Below, piece by piece: positions 15,591-24,487 of a stretch of DNA of 64,000 nt. Every line of letters begins with the position of its first letter. Positions within the stretch are counted from its first letter, which is position 1. The notes under the pieces are model-generated. The model made no database searches, had not been told where the DNA came from, and was given only the letters and a program-made list of their open reading frames with translations. Position numbers and translations under genes: made by a program. Source of the DNA: Bacillota bacterium. GTDB taxonomy: Bacteria > Bacillota_I > Bacilli_A > Izemoplasmatales > Hujiaoplasmataceae. The stretch covers positions 62,001 through 126,000 of the forward strand of contig JAHIVB010000003.1 in NCBI GenBank assembly GCA_018816905.1, written 5' to 3'.

Positions 15591-17459
15591 ATGAAAAAAA
15601 TATTTATTCTTTTAAACATGGTATTGCTTTCAATTATGATGTTAGGATGTAGCTTTTATTCCGTTACTACAACCACTACTACATCTGTATCTGAAACAAC
15701 AACCACAACTACAACCTCATATGATTCGAGATATCAAATTCTAGAACAGGAATTTGATTATTTAGATTTGCTTATGCCGGAGGCTATGATTTCAGATACT
15801 TATTTACCTGAATTAAATAATACTGAAATCACTTCTTATATTACAATTGATGGAGTGGAACTAGAATCGAACTTAATACAATATGTTCTTTCTCCCATCG
15901 ATTTATATTGTACTTTATCGGTAACTTTGTATTATGAAGAATTATCCTTAACGAAGGATTATACGGTTATAATGCTTAGAAACGGAGAACTCTATCAACA
16001 ATATCTGATTGATCAAAAGTTTAATGAACTTAAAGCAATGATTGATGAACAAATGCCTGAAGTCATAGAATCCGATTTCACTCTTCCGATATTGGATAAC
16101 CCTGATGCAACATTTAGTTTTTCTACCGATACTTCTAGAATTTATAATCATAGATTTATCTTCAGTTTTCCTCTTGAACCAACAGAGTTTCACATAACCG
16201 CTAAAATTAGATACAACAACGAAACTAGAACTTACGATTATCCAATTTTAATGAAGGGGCTGAGCCAGCTTCAACAAGTTCCTATTATCTACATCCACAC
16301 AGACAACTCTACGCCGATTACTTCAAAAACAGAATATTTACATGCGACTTTCAGCATGGTAATCTACAATCAAGACCTTGTACCTTTCGTTTTATATTCA
16401 AATCGCTCCATACAAATTAGGGGTAGAGGAAATTCGACATTCTATATGCCTAAAATGTCATACCGATTGAAATTTGACGACAAGACTTCATTACTATTTG
16501 ACCATTCAGAAAACGATTGGGTTCTGTTGGCGAATTTTACAGATCAAACATTGATTAGAAACGCACTTGCTTATAATTTTGCCGCTAGCATAACAGACGT
16601 ATTTCAGCCGGACACCGCATTTGTGGATGTGTATTTAAATGATGTATTTCTCGGAAACTATACTTTAACCGATCAAATCGAAGTGACAAACGATCGAGTC
16701 GATATCGATGAACATTCTACCAATCTCGACACAGGATATTTAATTGAATTCGATCGAAGAATATGGGATTGGCCTGAAGGAACCGAGGGAATTGACTGGT
16801 TTAATTTATATGGGATTCCTTATGTCATCAAATCACCAGATCCTGATGGTGAGTATTACAGTCAGTCACAACTATACTATATTGAAAGCTACATGGCGGA
16901 ATGCTATAATGCTCTTAGAAACAAGCAAGATTATTCTGAATTAATTGACGAAGAATCTTTCATTGATTGGTTTATTGTTGAAGAATTATTTAAAAATGTC
17001 GATTCAGGATATTCCAGTGTCTTTATCACAAAAGACAAAGGTGGAAAATTGAAGATGGGCCCCGTTTGGGATTTTGACCTTTCCACATCCAACCCCGGAC
17101 ATCTCGGAGATGATCTGAGAGGCCCAGAAGGCTGGTATACATCATTGGAATATAAAAATGTATGGTTTTATCATTTAATGCAATATGAAGGTTTTAGACA
17201 ACACTTAAAAGAAAAATGGAATGCAATCTATGATAATCAAATACAAGATTTACTCAATGATATCTACCCGATGGCTGATTCTATTTCTAAATCTCGATAT
17301 TTGAATTTTCAGACTTGGGACGTCATTGGAAAGAATTATGACTGGTATACTTCGACAGAAGTTTACGATGCAAAAACATATGAAGAACAAGTCTATATCC
17401 TTTACAACTATTTGCTTGTGAGAAGTGTTTGGATGAATCAAGCCATAAACGAATTTTAA
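15591..17459 (+). CDS. CotH-kinase-family lipoprotein
   Basis: 622 residues. A lipoprotein signal peptide ends in the lipobox MLGC (C20), followed by a low-complexity Thr-rich linker (residues about 26-43). About 200 residues of beta-rich repeats come next, and residues about 260-620 form a CotH domain: RGRGNSTFYMPKMSYRLKF, LANFTDQTLIRNALAY, VYLNDVFLGNYTLTDQIEV, GYLIEFDRR and GPVWDFDLSTSNP. CotH proteins are atypical secreted kinases; Bacillus CotH phosphorylates spore-coat proteins. Here it would act on the outer cell surface; its substrate is unknown and no spore genes are near. AGGAA precedes the ATG, and a terminator follows. Confidence 0.85.
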   Translation: MKKIFILLNMVLLSIMMLGCSFYSVTTTTTTSVSETTTTTTTSYDSRYQILEQEFDYLDLLMPEAMISDTYLPELNNTEITSYITIDGVELESNLIQYVLSPIDLYCTLSVTLYYEELSLTKDYTVIMLRNGELYQQYLIDQKFNELKAMIDEQMPEVIESDFTLPILDNPDATFSFSTDTSRIYNHRFIFSFPLEPTEFHITAKIRYNNETRTYDYPILMKGLSQLQQVPIIYIHTDNSTPITSKTEYLHATFSMVIYNQDLVPFVLYSNRSIQIRGRGNSTFYMPKMSYRLKFDDKTSLLFDHSENDWVLLANFTDQTLIRNALAYNFAASITDVFQPDTAFVDVYLNDVFLGNYTLTDQIEVTNDRVDIDEHSTNLDTGYLIEFDRRIWDWPEGTEGIDWFNLYGIPYVIKSPDPDGEYYSQSQLYYIESYMAECYNALRNKQDYSELIDEESFIDWFIVEELFKNVDSGYSSVFITKDKGGKLKMGPVWDFDLSTSNPGHLGDDLRGPEGWYTSLEYKNVWFYHLMQYEGFRQHLKEKWNAIYDNQIQDLLNDIYPMADSISKSRYLNFQTWDVIGKNYDWYTSTEVYDAKTYEEQVYILYNYLLVRSVWMNQAINEF

Positions 17460-17463
17460 AAAG

Positions 17464-17491
17464 AAAAACCGATATGTTTATCGGTTTTTTT
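17464..17491 (+). terminator. Intrinsic terminator after the CotH gene
   Basis: Stem AAAAACCGATA / TATCGGTTTTT with a TGTT loop and a T-run, starting five bases after the stop codon. Confidence 0.9.
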
Positions 17492-17530
17492 GTACAAAAA
17501 AAGAGGATCGATTCCTCTTGCTTGTAAGGA

Positions 17531-17615
17531 TGGTGGAGGGGGACGGTTTCGAACCGCCGAACCCAAAGGGAGCAGATTTACAGTCTGCCGCGTTTAGCCT
17601 CTTCGCTACCCCTCC
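17531..17615 (-). tRNA. tRNA-Tyr (GTA)
   Basis: 85 bases with CCA encoded. Acceptor stem GGAGGGG / CCCCTCC, anticodon arm CAGACTGTAAATCTG with anticodon GTA, a long class II variable arm as expected for Tyr, and a standard T-loop GGTTCGAACC. Confidence 0.95.
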
Positions 17616-17765
17616 GATTATTGCCTATTTTATCGGCTATTACATTATAACAAAACAAATTTTAAAAAGCAAGACTAAAATATTGGAATTTGGGAATTGT
17701 CATTCCGTACAAAACTGAATCGTGTTATAATGATTATGAGAGAAGATAGCCAAGGAGTGAAGGAC

Positions 17766-18131
17766 ATGAGAATAGCCTTAATCGCACACGATAAGATGAA
17801 GCCTGATATGATTCAGTTTGCGACAAAGTATAGAAAAGAATTGAGTAAACATGAATTATTCGCAACAGGGACAACGGGACACAAAATAATAGAAGCTACA
17901 GGACTAAATATCCGTTGTTTTAGAAGCGGACCTTTAGGAGGAGATCAAGAAATCGGAGCGAGAATTGCCAATGGTGAAATCGACTTGATTTTCTTCTTTC
18001 GAGATCCACTCACAGCTCAGCCACACGAACCAGACGTATCTGCATTACTTAGATTAAGTGATGTTTATCACACTCCTCTAGCTACAAACCCATCCACAGC
18101 GGAACTTATTGTTCATGCCTTATCCGATTAA
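17766..18131 (+). CDS. mgsA: Methylglyoxal synthase
   Basis: 121 residues. It converts dihydroxyacetone phosphate to methylglyoxal and phosphate, a bypass of lower glycolysis. Diagnostic motifs are TGTTG near 34-38 (phosphate binding), GPLGGDQ at 55-61 with the catalytic Asp at 60, and [15 protein letters not shown] at 77-91 with the family His at 87. The frame is open upstream, but the ATG at 17766 follows AGGAG by eight bases and gives the standard N-terminus ([10 protein letters not shown]). It is a single gene facing the phosphodiesterase gene across a shared terminator. Confidence 0.95.
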   Translation: MRIALIAHDKMKPDMIQFATKYRKELSKHELFATGTTGHKIIEATGLNIRCFRSGPLGGDQEIGARIANGEIDLIFFFRDPLTAQPHEPDVSALLRLSDVYHTPLATNPSTAELIVHALSD

Positions 18132-18134
18132 AAA

Positions 18135-18165
18135 AAGCCAATCGCTGATGATTGGCTTATTTTTT
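18135..18165. terminator. Bidirectional terminator between mgsA and the phosphodiesterase gene
   Basis: Stem AAGCCAATC (18135-18143) / GATTGGCTT (18150-18158), with A-runs before and T-runs after, so it can serve both converging genes. It overlaps the stop codon at 18157. Confidence 0.85.
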
Positions 18166-19272
18166 TGAATGGATAATCAAAGGAACCATGACTTCTTCTT
18201 CTAATAGCCCGGCATGCTGCCCTTTCATAAAATAGGTTCCCTCAGATAACTTGAAATAGTAGTGGTCGATTGCGACTGCTAAATAATCTCCTAAGAACTC
18301 GTTGAATTTTGGATGTTCTTCCCCTTCTCCAAATAGATTTAATGCTTTTACTTCTTCTTTTGTGAAGAGAAGGAAATAATCTCGGAAATACTTTAAAAAC
18401 AATTTCTTGAATTCGCTCTTTCTATCTTCTTGAATAAAAAAGGTTGATGCTCTAGATTCTATTGAAGGCTCATGAACAAAAGTATCCCATAAATCTGCAT
18501 ATCTTCTCAATTCGATAGGACAGACTCCTACTTGGCCGTGATCCGCAATCATAATGACAATTGTATCTTCATCTAGATTTTCTTTGAGGTAAATATATCC
18601 CTCTTCAATTGTTGATAGCATTTTGTTTACTTCAATCGACCCTGGGCCTTTATCATGCATTACGGTGTCAAGTTTATCCCAATAAGCATAGATGAAATGT
18701 TCTCCATCTTCTTCGCATTTTGAAAAGATGGTTTCACATTCTTTCATAAAAGTATCGTGATGTGCTTGACTAAACGCAGGAAAAACTTCCATTGTCTTTA
18801 TCAATGGATTTTTTTCTTCAATCATTTCATAGATTTTTTTAACCGGAGCTGCGACGGAAGAAAGATTTTCCTTGAATACCGTCTTTTCATCATAATAATC
18901 CTTATTCAGGTAAAATACGACGCTCCGATCTACTTCTTTGACGTATTGACACCATCCAAGCCAACCTGTTGTAATAGGAGGAAGCCCTGTTAGTACAGTG
19001 GTTGTTGCGGCGACAGTTGTGGGCGGAAACACCGAGGTGATATCTGCTACACAATCCTTATTGAGTTCATGAGAAACCTGAGAATGTCTTTTCAAAATCT
19101 CCGAACCCATAGCGTCCACAAGAATATAGACAACATTACGAAATTTTTTCTTCAACTCCTCGTCAAGAATCTTGTTCGTGGAATATTTAGAAGAAATACC
19201 GTAGTATTTCAAAATCGATGTCGTGATGTTTAGTATGGAATTTTGATAATCTGGATAAACAATCTTGTACAA
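18157..19272 (-). CDS. Alkaline-phosphatase-superfamily phosphodiesterase / nucleotide pyrophosphatase-like protein
   Basis: 371 residues. Metal and nucleophile motifs of the type I phosphodiesterase (NPP) branch are visible: VDAMGS with Asp53, the nucleophile region VFPPTTVAATTTVLTG (81-96), LDTVMHDKGPGS, ADHGQVG and QHAG near the C-terminus. No signal peptide is seen, so it is probably cytosolic, unlike many NPPs. The substrate is unknown. The start is TTG at 19272 with AGGTGAT just upstream; no ATG competes. It stands alone between terminators. Confidence 0.75.
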   Translation of the reverse strand: MYKIVYPDYQNSILNITTSILKYYGISSKYSTNKILDEELKKKFRNVVYILVDAMGSEILKRHSQVSHELNKDCVADITSVFPPTTVAATTTVLTGLPPITTGWLGWCQYVKEVDRSVVFYLNKDYYDEKTVFKENLSSVAAPVKKIYEMIEEKNPLIKTMEVFPAFSQAHHDTFMKECETIFSKCEEDGEHFIYAYWDKLDTVMHDKGPGSIEVNKMLSTIEEGYIYLKENLDEDTIVIMIADHGQVGVCPIELRRYADLWDTFVHEPSIESRASTFFIQEDRKSEFKKLFLKYFRDYFLLFTKEEVKALNLFGEGEEHPKFNEFLGDYLAVAIDHYYFKLSEGTYFMKGQHAGLLEEEVMVPLIIHSKK

Positions 19273-19292
19273 ATTATCACCTACTTATTTCA

Positions 19293-20711
19293 TTATATCA
19301 TTTCACGTTTATTTTTGAAGATATTTTCTCTTATTTTTGGTATAAACTTTACCTTTGAATACAAGAAGATTCCAACGAATACCATCACAAAATTACTGAT
19401 TAGAATAGCATACCAAATTCCAGCCGGACCCAGATTGGTGAATTTCATTGACAAGAATACAAGCGGAATTCTAATCACCCATAAGCGAATAATTGCCATG
19501 ATAAAAGAAAATTTAGTGTCTCCGCTACCTTGGAAAGTTGACAAGAATGTTTGAAAAATAGCCATAAGCGGTAATCCTAAATGTAAGAAAAGCGTATATT
19601 GTGCCGCATAGTCTAGTGTAGATGGTTCATGATTAAACAAACTAACAAGTGAAAAACGGAATGGAATGATGATTAGTGCTCCAACCGTCATCAAACCAAT
19701 TGCCAACTTCATTCCAGTCGCAAAAGCGTGCTTTGCTCTTGGAACATTTCCCGCTCCGATGTTTTGAGCTACATATATCGCCACAATGGAGCTAACGGAT
19801 AGAACCGGAAACATAATAAGAGAGTTTATTCGATTCCCTATATAGAAAGCCGCAGAGACATCCTCTCCGAATGAATAGACACTTGCATTTAATATCACAA
19901 ACCCGATTGCTTGGATCGCTTGTCCTAAAGACGCCGGCAAAGCAATTTTAAATATGTCCTTTGATATCTCCAAATCGAACACTTCTTTTTTTATATGCAC
20001 TTTAATCCCTGTTTTTGAAAAAGCCAAATAGTATAAAATGATTGGCATCATCACGACGTTCGCAATCAAAGTAGCTGTTGCTGCACCTGCAATTCCCCAA
20101 CCAAGAACCAGGACAAATATACCTGTAAGGATAATATTACATAGAATTGAGAATGCGCTAATTGAAACAGGAGTAACTGTGTCCCCTGTAGCTTGCCTAA
20201 CGGCTTGAAATCCAAAAGACAGAAACAGGAAAGGCAACTCAAAACTTCTAATTCGCAAATAAGTTATTGCGTATTGCAATTCTAAATCTTTTGCGCCCAT
20301 CAAAAGCAAAATCTGAGGTGTAAAGAAGTAAACAATTGCCGTAAATGCCACTCCTAAGAATACAGAAAGCAATATAACGTTTGATGCATACCGGTTTGCA
20401 TAGTCATGGTTACCTTTACCGATATATTGTCCTATCAGAGCGTTTCCCGCAACGCTGAGTCCCATTCCAAATGAAATGAATATAAAGTATACTGGCCATG
20501 TTAATCCGATTGCGCTTTGCATGGATGTCGATATCGATACTCCATCCACATCAGGAACGGTACCTAAAAATATTCCGTCCACGAGGTCGTGAAGGGTTTT
20601 AAGGATGTTAACTAAAAACACAGGAAAACTAAGTCTAACGATACCTTTCCAAATAGGTGTTTCGAATAGAATCATCTTTGTTTTTTTATCTTGTACTATC
20701 GTAGCTGACAT
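19293..20711 (-). CDS. MATE-family multidrug/sodium antiporter
   Basis: 472 residues in twelve hydrophobic helices arranged as two similar halves, with the usual MATE features (PVFLVNILKTLHDLVDGIFLG at the start, GNALIGQYIGKGN in the first half, the equivalent YVAQNIGAGNVPRAKHA in the second). It exports cationic drugs or metabolites in exchange for Na+ or H+. AGGTGAGGTGA precedes the ATG. The promoter overlaps a 24-bp dyad at 20791, which suggests control by a MarR- or TetR-type repressor encoded elsewhere. Confidence 0.9.
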   Translation of the reverse strand: MSATIVQDKKTKMILFETPIWKGIVRLSFPVFLVNILKTLHDLVDGIFLGTVPDVDGVSISTSMQSAIGLTWPVYFIFISFGMGLSVAGNALIGQYIGKGNHDYANRYASNVILLSVFLGVAFTAIVYFFTPQILLLMGAKDLELQYAITYLRIRSFELPFLFLSFGFQAVRQATGDTVTPVSISAFSILCNIILTGIFVLVLGWGIAGAATATLIANVVMMPIILYYLAFSKTGIKVHIKKEVFDLEISKDIFKIALPASLGQAIQAIGFVILNASVYSFGEDVSAAFYIGNRINSLIMFPVLSVSSIVAIYVAQNIGAGNVPRAKHAFATGMKLAIGLMTVGALIIIPFRFSLVSLFNHEPSTLDYAAQYTLFLHLGLPLMAIFQTFLSTFQGSGDTKFSFIMAIIRLWVIRIPLVFLSMKFTNLGPAGIWYAILISNFVMVFVGIFLYSKVKFIPKIRENIFKNKREMI

Positions 20712-20773
20712 CTATTCACCTCACCTAGTCATATATGTTGGTATATACCTAAAAGTCGACAGTTAATTTTAAC

Positions 20774-20802
20774 ATAATATAAGCTGAATTGATACATTGT
20801 AA
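20774..20802 (-). promoter_or_regulatory. Putative promoter of the MATE gene
   Basis: TTACAA (complement of 20797-20802), a 17-base spacer and TATTAT (complement of 20774-20779). Confidence 0.5.
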
Positions 20803-20814
20803 TTACTTTGTATC
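20791..20814. promoter_or_regulatory. 24-bp dyad over the MATE promoter (candidate operator)
   Basis: GATACA (20791-20796) and TGTATC (20809-20814) flank the palindrome GTAATTAC (20799-20806). The whole element is symmetrical except for two TT pairs. It covers the proposed -35, the usual place for a repressor site. Confidence 0.5.
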
Positions 20815-20836
20815 GGTTTGCTGTAAAGACATTAAT

Positions 20837-22570
20837 TTACTCTGTCTTCTTTGAATATAGATGGTATGTAATGATTGAAAGTAGTGCGAATGCGAAAAAT
20901 AAATCCGTGTAGATTAATGAATCATTGAAAATAATGTATTTTCCAGGTGCATCGAAAGTGAGTAAGTGAACATAGTCCTCTCTCCAATTATAAGAAAAAA
21001 CTTGATGCTCGGTAAAAAATATAGAATTATACCCAATATCAGCGATGTTTATCAGTTTCCCCTTCGAATTTAAGGTATACAAAAACCTTTCTCCGGATTC
21101 ATCTTCAGCAATGATTCTATAAAAATCTCCATCATAATGAAATTTCCTCACTTCTACATTCTCAACAGGCACTACAAATAATGGAGCCTTGTCTGTATTC
21201 AAGTAATTAGTTGCTTCATACACTCTGTACTCTAAATCTTCAAAAACAAGAACTCGATTCATACTATAACTTTGATCTTGAAGAAAATTGGATTTAACAG
21301 AAGTCAAATAGTTATTAGATTCATAAATGAGTAATTCGTCTGATATATAAAAGATAGAAGAATCTTCAAGCACAGTTCGTGGAAGATACTCCCAAGTATA
21401 GGAAAAGATATCTGTCAAATCTACACCTGTAATGATTGTTGAAAAAGCAGAGTATGGTTCCGCACATGATATATTACCTTCATATTCGAAAAAAGCACAA
21501 TCCGTAGGGCTACCATCTACCATTTGCTCAAATCTGAATCCTTCACCCTCATAATAAAGGTAAAGACCTCTAAAATTGGAATCCATTATCTCATCAGTTA
21601 CATATCCAAGTCGATCATTATACTTCAAGAAAGACTGAGAGTCCTCCGGAGTATCAAGAGACTCAATATATGCCATATCTAGGGTATATACTTCGATTGA
21701 CTCAATATAGATGAGATATATTTGGTTATTCGCCTGAATCAAATTTCTTAAGTAAGTATTAGATTCATCCGTCGCAAACGAATTTTCCATAGATATAACA
21801 TTTGTTGTTAATTGAATGTCTAGTGGTGACTCCCTTCCTAGAATGATTCTATGTGCAGCGATACTATTAAATACAAAGATAATAATCGAAATTGATAAGC
21901 TTACGATGAATACCGGTTTGATTACCTTGGGAAAGATTGCTTCTGAAAAGAAAGCTTTTTTTATCAAAATCAAGCAAGAAATGATAATTGAGGAAATGGT
22001 ATAATTTAGCGCAATATTCTGAATTGGCAACAATGAAAATAGTGATACATACAGAACAAAAAGTAATAACGCTGATGATGCTACCTTCATTCTGGGATAA
22101 TGATACAAAAATAAGACTCGATTTTCATTTGCGTAATGCATTATCGAAAACATGATAGCTAAAACAGCGTAAACAATTAAATTGATAATATTAAATACAT
22201 CCCTAAGAAATATTAAGAAAAACAATGAGTTTGATAATAGTAGGATTGATAAAATGGAAATGACTTTGTGTACGATTATCACTTGATGGTCATATTCAAT
22301 TTTAGTTTTCTTTTTGTACAATATTTCACTTCTATACAAATATAAAATAAAAGAACCTATGACCGTCGTGCTTAAAGAAAGAAACACATAGTTTAGGTTC
22401 TCAATTACATTTAGTGCAAATCCCATACCAACAAAAACAGCTGAAAAAATCGCAACTGAAATCAAGGCGTTCTTCAAAACATCAATTTTATTTTCAATGA
22501 CTGGGTTCGTTTTTTTCGCATATAAAATAGCCTCATATTTTCCCATGAAGCTTTTAAATTTTTCTATCAT
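20837..22570 (-). CDS. Uncharacterised membrane protein with a large extracytoplasmic domain
   Basis: 577 residues, family not recognised. Residues 1-245 contain about seven hydrophobic helices. Residues about 250-550 are polar, rich in Tyr, Asp and Ser and predicted beta-rich, with a possible disulfide pair (TDCAFFEYEGNISCAEP). A last hydrophobic helix near 553-570 is followed by a short Lys-rich tail. This suggests a long loop or domain outside the cell held between membrane segments. AAGGAG lies seven bases before the ATG. It follows a small two-helix membrane protein on the same strand and is probably co-transcribed with it. Confidence 0.6.
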   Translation of the reverse strand: MIEKFKSFMGKYEAILYAKKTNPVIENKIDVLKNALISVAIFSAVFVGMGFALNVIENLNYVFLSLSTTVIGSFILYLYRSEILYKKKTKIEYDHQVIIVHKVISILSILLLSNSLFFLIFLRDVFNIINLIVYAVLAIMFSIMHYANENRVLFLYHYPRMKVASSALLLFVLYVSLFSLLPIQNIALNYTISSIIISCLILIKKAFFSEAIFPKVIKPVFIVSLSISIIIFVFNSIAAHRIILGRESPLDIQLTTNVISMENSFATDESNTYLRNLIQANNQIYLIYIESIEVYTLDMAYIESLDTPEDSQSFLKYNDRLGYVTDEIMDSNFRGLYLYYEGEGFRFEQMVDGSPTDCAFFEYEGNISCAEPYSAFSTIITGVDLTDIFSYTWEYLPRTVLEDSSIFYISDELLIYESNNYLTSVKSNFLQDQSYSMNRVLVFEDLEYRVYEATNYLNTDKAPLFVVPVENVEVRKFHYDGDFYRIIAEDESGERFLYTLNSKGKLINIADIGYNSIFFTEHQVFSYNWREDYVHLLTFDAPGKYIIFNDSLIYTDLFFAFALLSIITYHLYSKKTE

Positions 22571-22618
22571 TTTTTCTCCTTCCGAATTTTAGAATACTTG
22601 ATCTAAAACGGAAGGTTT

Positions 22619-22984
22619 TCAGCAGCGCATTACTCTAAATTTAAATGTGGTTGCTGGTATAATAAATAAATCTCTGATTTTTCGGATTAAGACAATAGAT
22701 GAAATATGAAATCTGTAATGTAGTTTCTGTAAAAAGTTACGAGATAATCTAGTCTTAAGGTATATGACAAACTCCTCATAATCAAAATACAGATTAATAA
22801 GCAAAAGCATAGATAAGAGAGTAACGAATAAATTGATGATGAAAATGCTAGATTCTGAATTCCAATTTATGGTCGTTTTGGTAAACATAGTTATTAGTCC
22901 AAAAACGAAAGATAAGATTAGAGCAATCTTGAATATTTCGAAATATCGAACATCACCGTTTTTAGTAATCGGATTTTTAAACAA
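22619..22984 (-). CDS. Small two-helix membrane protein of unknown function
   Basis: About 121 residues, not recognised. There are two hydrophobic helices (about 19-38 and 48-68) and a basic C-terminal half. The start is uncertain. TTG at 22984 lies five bases after GAGGTGA and gives MFKNPITKNGD; a TTG at 23008 in the same frame would put that ribosome site inside the gene. It sits 48 bases upstream of the larger membrane protein and may belong to one complex with it. Confidence 0.5.
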   Translation of the reverse strand: MFKNPITKNGDVRYFEIFKIALILSFVFGLITMFTKTTINWNSESSIFIINLFVTLLSMLLLINLYFDYEEFVIYLKTRLSRNFLQKLHYRFHISSIVLIRKIRDLFIIPATTFKFRVMRC

Positions 22985-23068
22985 GTTACTCACCTCGTTT
23001 CTCTTCAAATTAATTATATCAAATTTGGAGATAAAATAAACACATAAATCAAAAAATGTTTTTATAAA

Positions 23069-23095
23069 AAATAAGATGGAAATTCCATCTTATTT
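23069..23095 (-). terminator. Intrinsic terminator of nfnAB
   Basis: Perfect 13-bp stem AAATAAGATGGAA / TTCCATCTTATTT, overlapping the nfnB stop codon and followed on the minus strand by T-rich sequence. Confidence 0.85.
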
Positions 23096-24487
23096 TTGAT
23101 TCAAGGATCTAATTTTCATATCAATTGCATGTGCAGATTTTCTTCCCGCTCCCATAGCTAAAATAACTGTAGCTGCTCCTGTAACCACATCTCCACCAGC
23201 AAAGACCATCTCTCGTGATGTTTTACCACTATCGTCTTTGGTAATGATGCATCCGGATGAATTGGTATCCAGTCCTTTTGTCGTTGAAGTAATTAAAGGA
23301 TTTGGAGTTGTGCCTATGGCCATAATAACTGATTCGACTTCGATTATAAAATTCGAATCTTTTTTAATAAGAGGTCTTCTTCTTCCTGAAGAGTCAGGTT
23401 CACCTAGTTCCATTTGAACACATTCAATGCTTTGAACATATCCTTTCTCATCTCCAATGATTTGGACAGGATTTGTCAATAATTTGAATATGATTCCTTC
23501 TTCTTCGGCATGTTCAATTTCTTCTAATCTTGCGGGTAGTTCTTTCATTGACCTTCTGTAAACTATCGATACCTCTTCCGCACCAAGTCTTTTTGCACAC
23601 CTAGCTGCGTCAACTGCGACGTTCCCGCCTCCGATGACCGCAACTCTCTTGGCCATCTGAATCGGAGTCGCGCTGGACTGATGATATGCTTTCATCAAAT
23701 TTACTCGTGTTAAAAATTCGTTTGCGGAATACACTCCATTCAACATTTCTCCAGGAATATTCATGAACTTAGGTAATCCTGCCCCGGTTCCTATGAATAC
23801 CGCTTCAAATCCATCTTCAAACAGATCTTCTATTGAAAGTGTCTTTCCAATAATTACATTTGTTTCAATCTCGACGCCCAAATCTTGAAGAGTTTTGATT
23901 TCAGTACGTACTATTTCTTTGGGTAATCTAAATTCTGGAATTCCGTAAACCAAAACTCCCCCTGGGATGTGTAAGGCTTCAAACATTGTCACTTTGTACC
24001 CTAGCTGAGCTAAATCGTAAGCACAGGAAATACCTGAAGGGCCAGAACCAACAACCGCTATCTTGTGATTATTAGATTGGACATGCTCGATTAAGAGATG
24101 CTTGTTATTATGATGATAATCTGCAACAAATCGTTCTAACCTTCCGATAGCAACAGATTCTCCCTTGATTGCGCGTACGCATAATTCTTCGCATTGTGTT
24201 TCTTGTGGGCACACTCTTCCGCAAACCGAAGGAAGAGAACTGGACTCTCCGATGATTTGATATGCTTCTTCAATTTCTCCTTGAGTGATTTTTTGAATAA
24301 ATCTTGGAATATCGATTTCAACTGGACAACCTTTAACACAAGGTTTATGTTTGCATGCAAGACACCTTTTCGCTTCATCAATCGCTTGCTCAAGCGAATA
24401 ACCTAAGGATACTTCGTCAAAATTATTGATTCTTTCCTTCGGATCTTGTAATGGCATTTCATTTTTTTTAAGAGATAAGTTAATCAT
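23090..24487 (-). CDS. nfnB: NADPH-binding large subunit of the Nfn transhydrogenase (GltD-like)
   Basis: 465 residues. N-terminal cysteines for two [4Fe-4S] clusters (CLACKHKPCVKGCP near 41-54, CGRVCPQETQCEELC near 89-103) precede an FAD site (VVGSGPSGISCAYDLA) and an NADPH site (VIGGGNVAVDAAR). With the adjacent subunit it forms the electron-bifurcating NADH-dependent ferredoxin:NADP+ oxidoreductase, which links NADPH to NADH and ferredoxin in anaerobes. The family is also labelled glutamate synthase small chain, but no large chain is present and the NfnA partner overlaps it (23090/24480 genes share eight bases), which supports Nfn. Confidence 0.88.
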   Translation of the reverse strand: MINLSLKKNEMPLQDPKERINNFDEVSLGYSLEQAIDEAKRCLACKHKPCVKGCPVEIDIPRFIQKITQGEIEEAYQIIGESSSLPSVCGRVCPQETQCEELCVRAIKGESVAIGRLERFVADYHHNNKHLLIEHVQSNNHKIAVVGSGPSGISCAYDLAQLGYKVTMFEALHIPGGVLVYGIPEFRLPKEIVRTEIKTLQDLGVEIETNVIIGKTLSIEDLFEDGFEAVFIGTGAGLPKFMNIPGEMLNGVYSANEFLTRVNLMKAYHQSSATPIQMAKRVAVIGGGNVAVDAARCAKRLGAEEVSIVYRRSMKELPARLEEIEHAEEEGIIFKLLTNPVQIIGDEKGYVQSIECVQMELGEPDSSGRRRPLIKKDSNFIIEVESVIMAIGTTPNPLITSTTKGLDTNSSGCIITKDDSGKTSREMVFAGGDVVTGAATVILAMGAGRKSAHAIDMKIRSLNQK

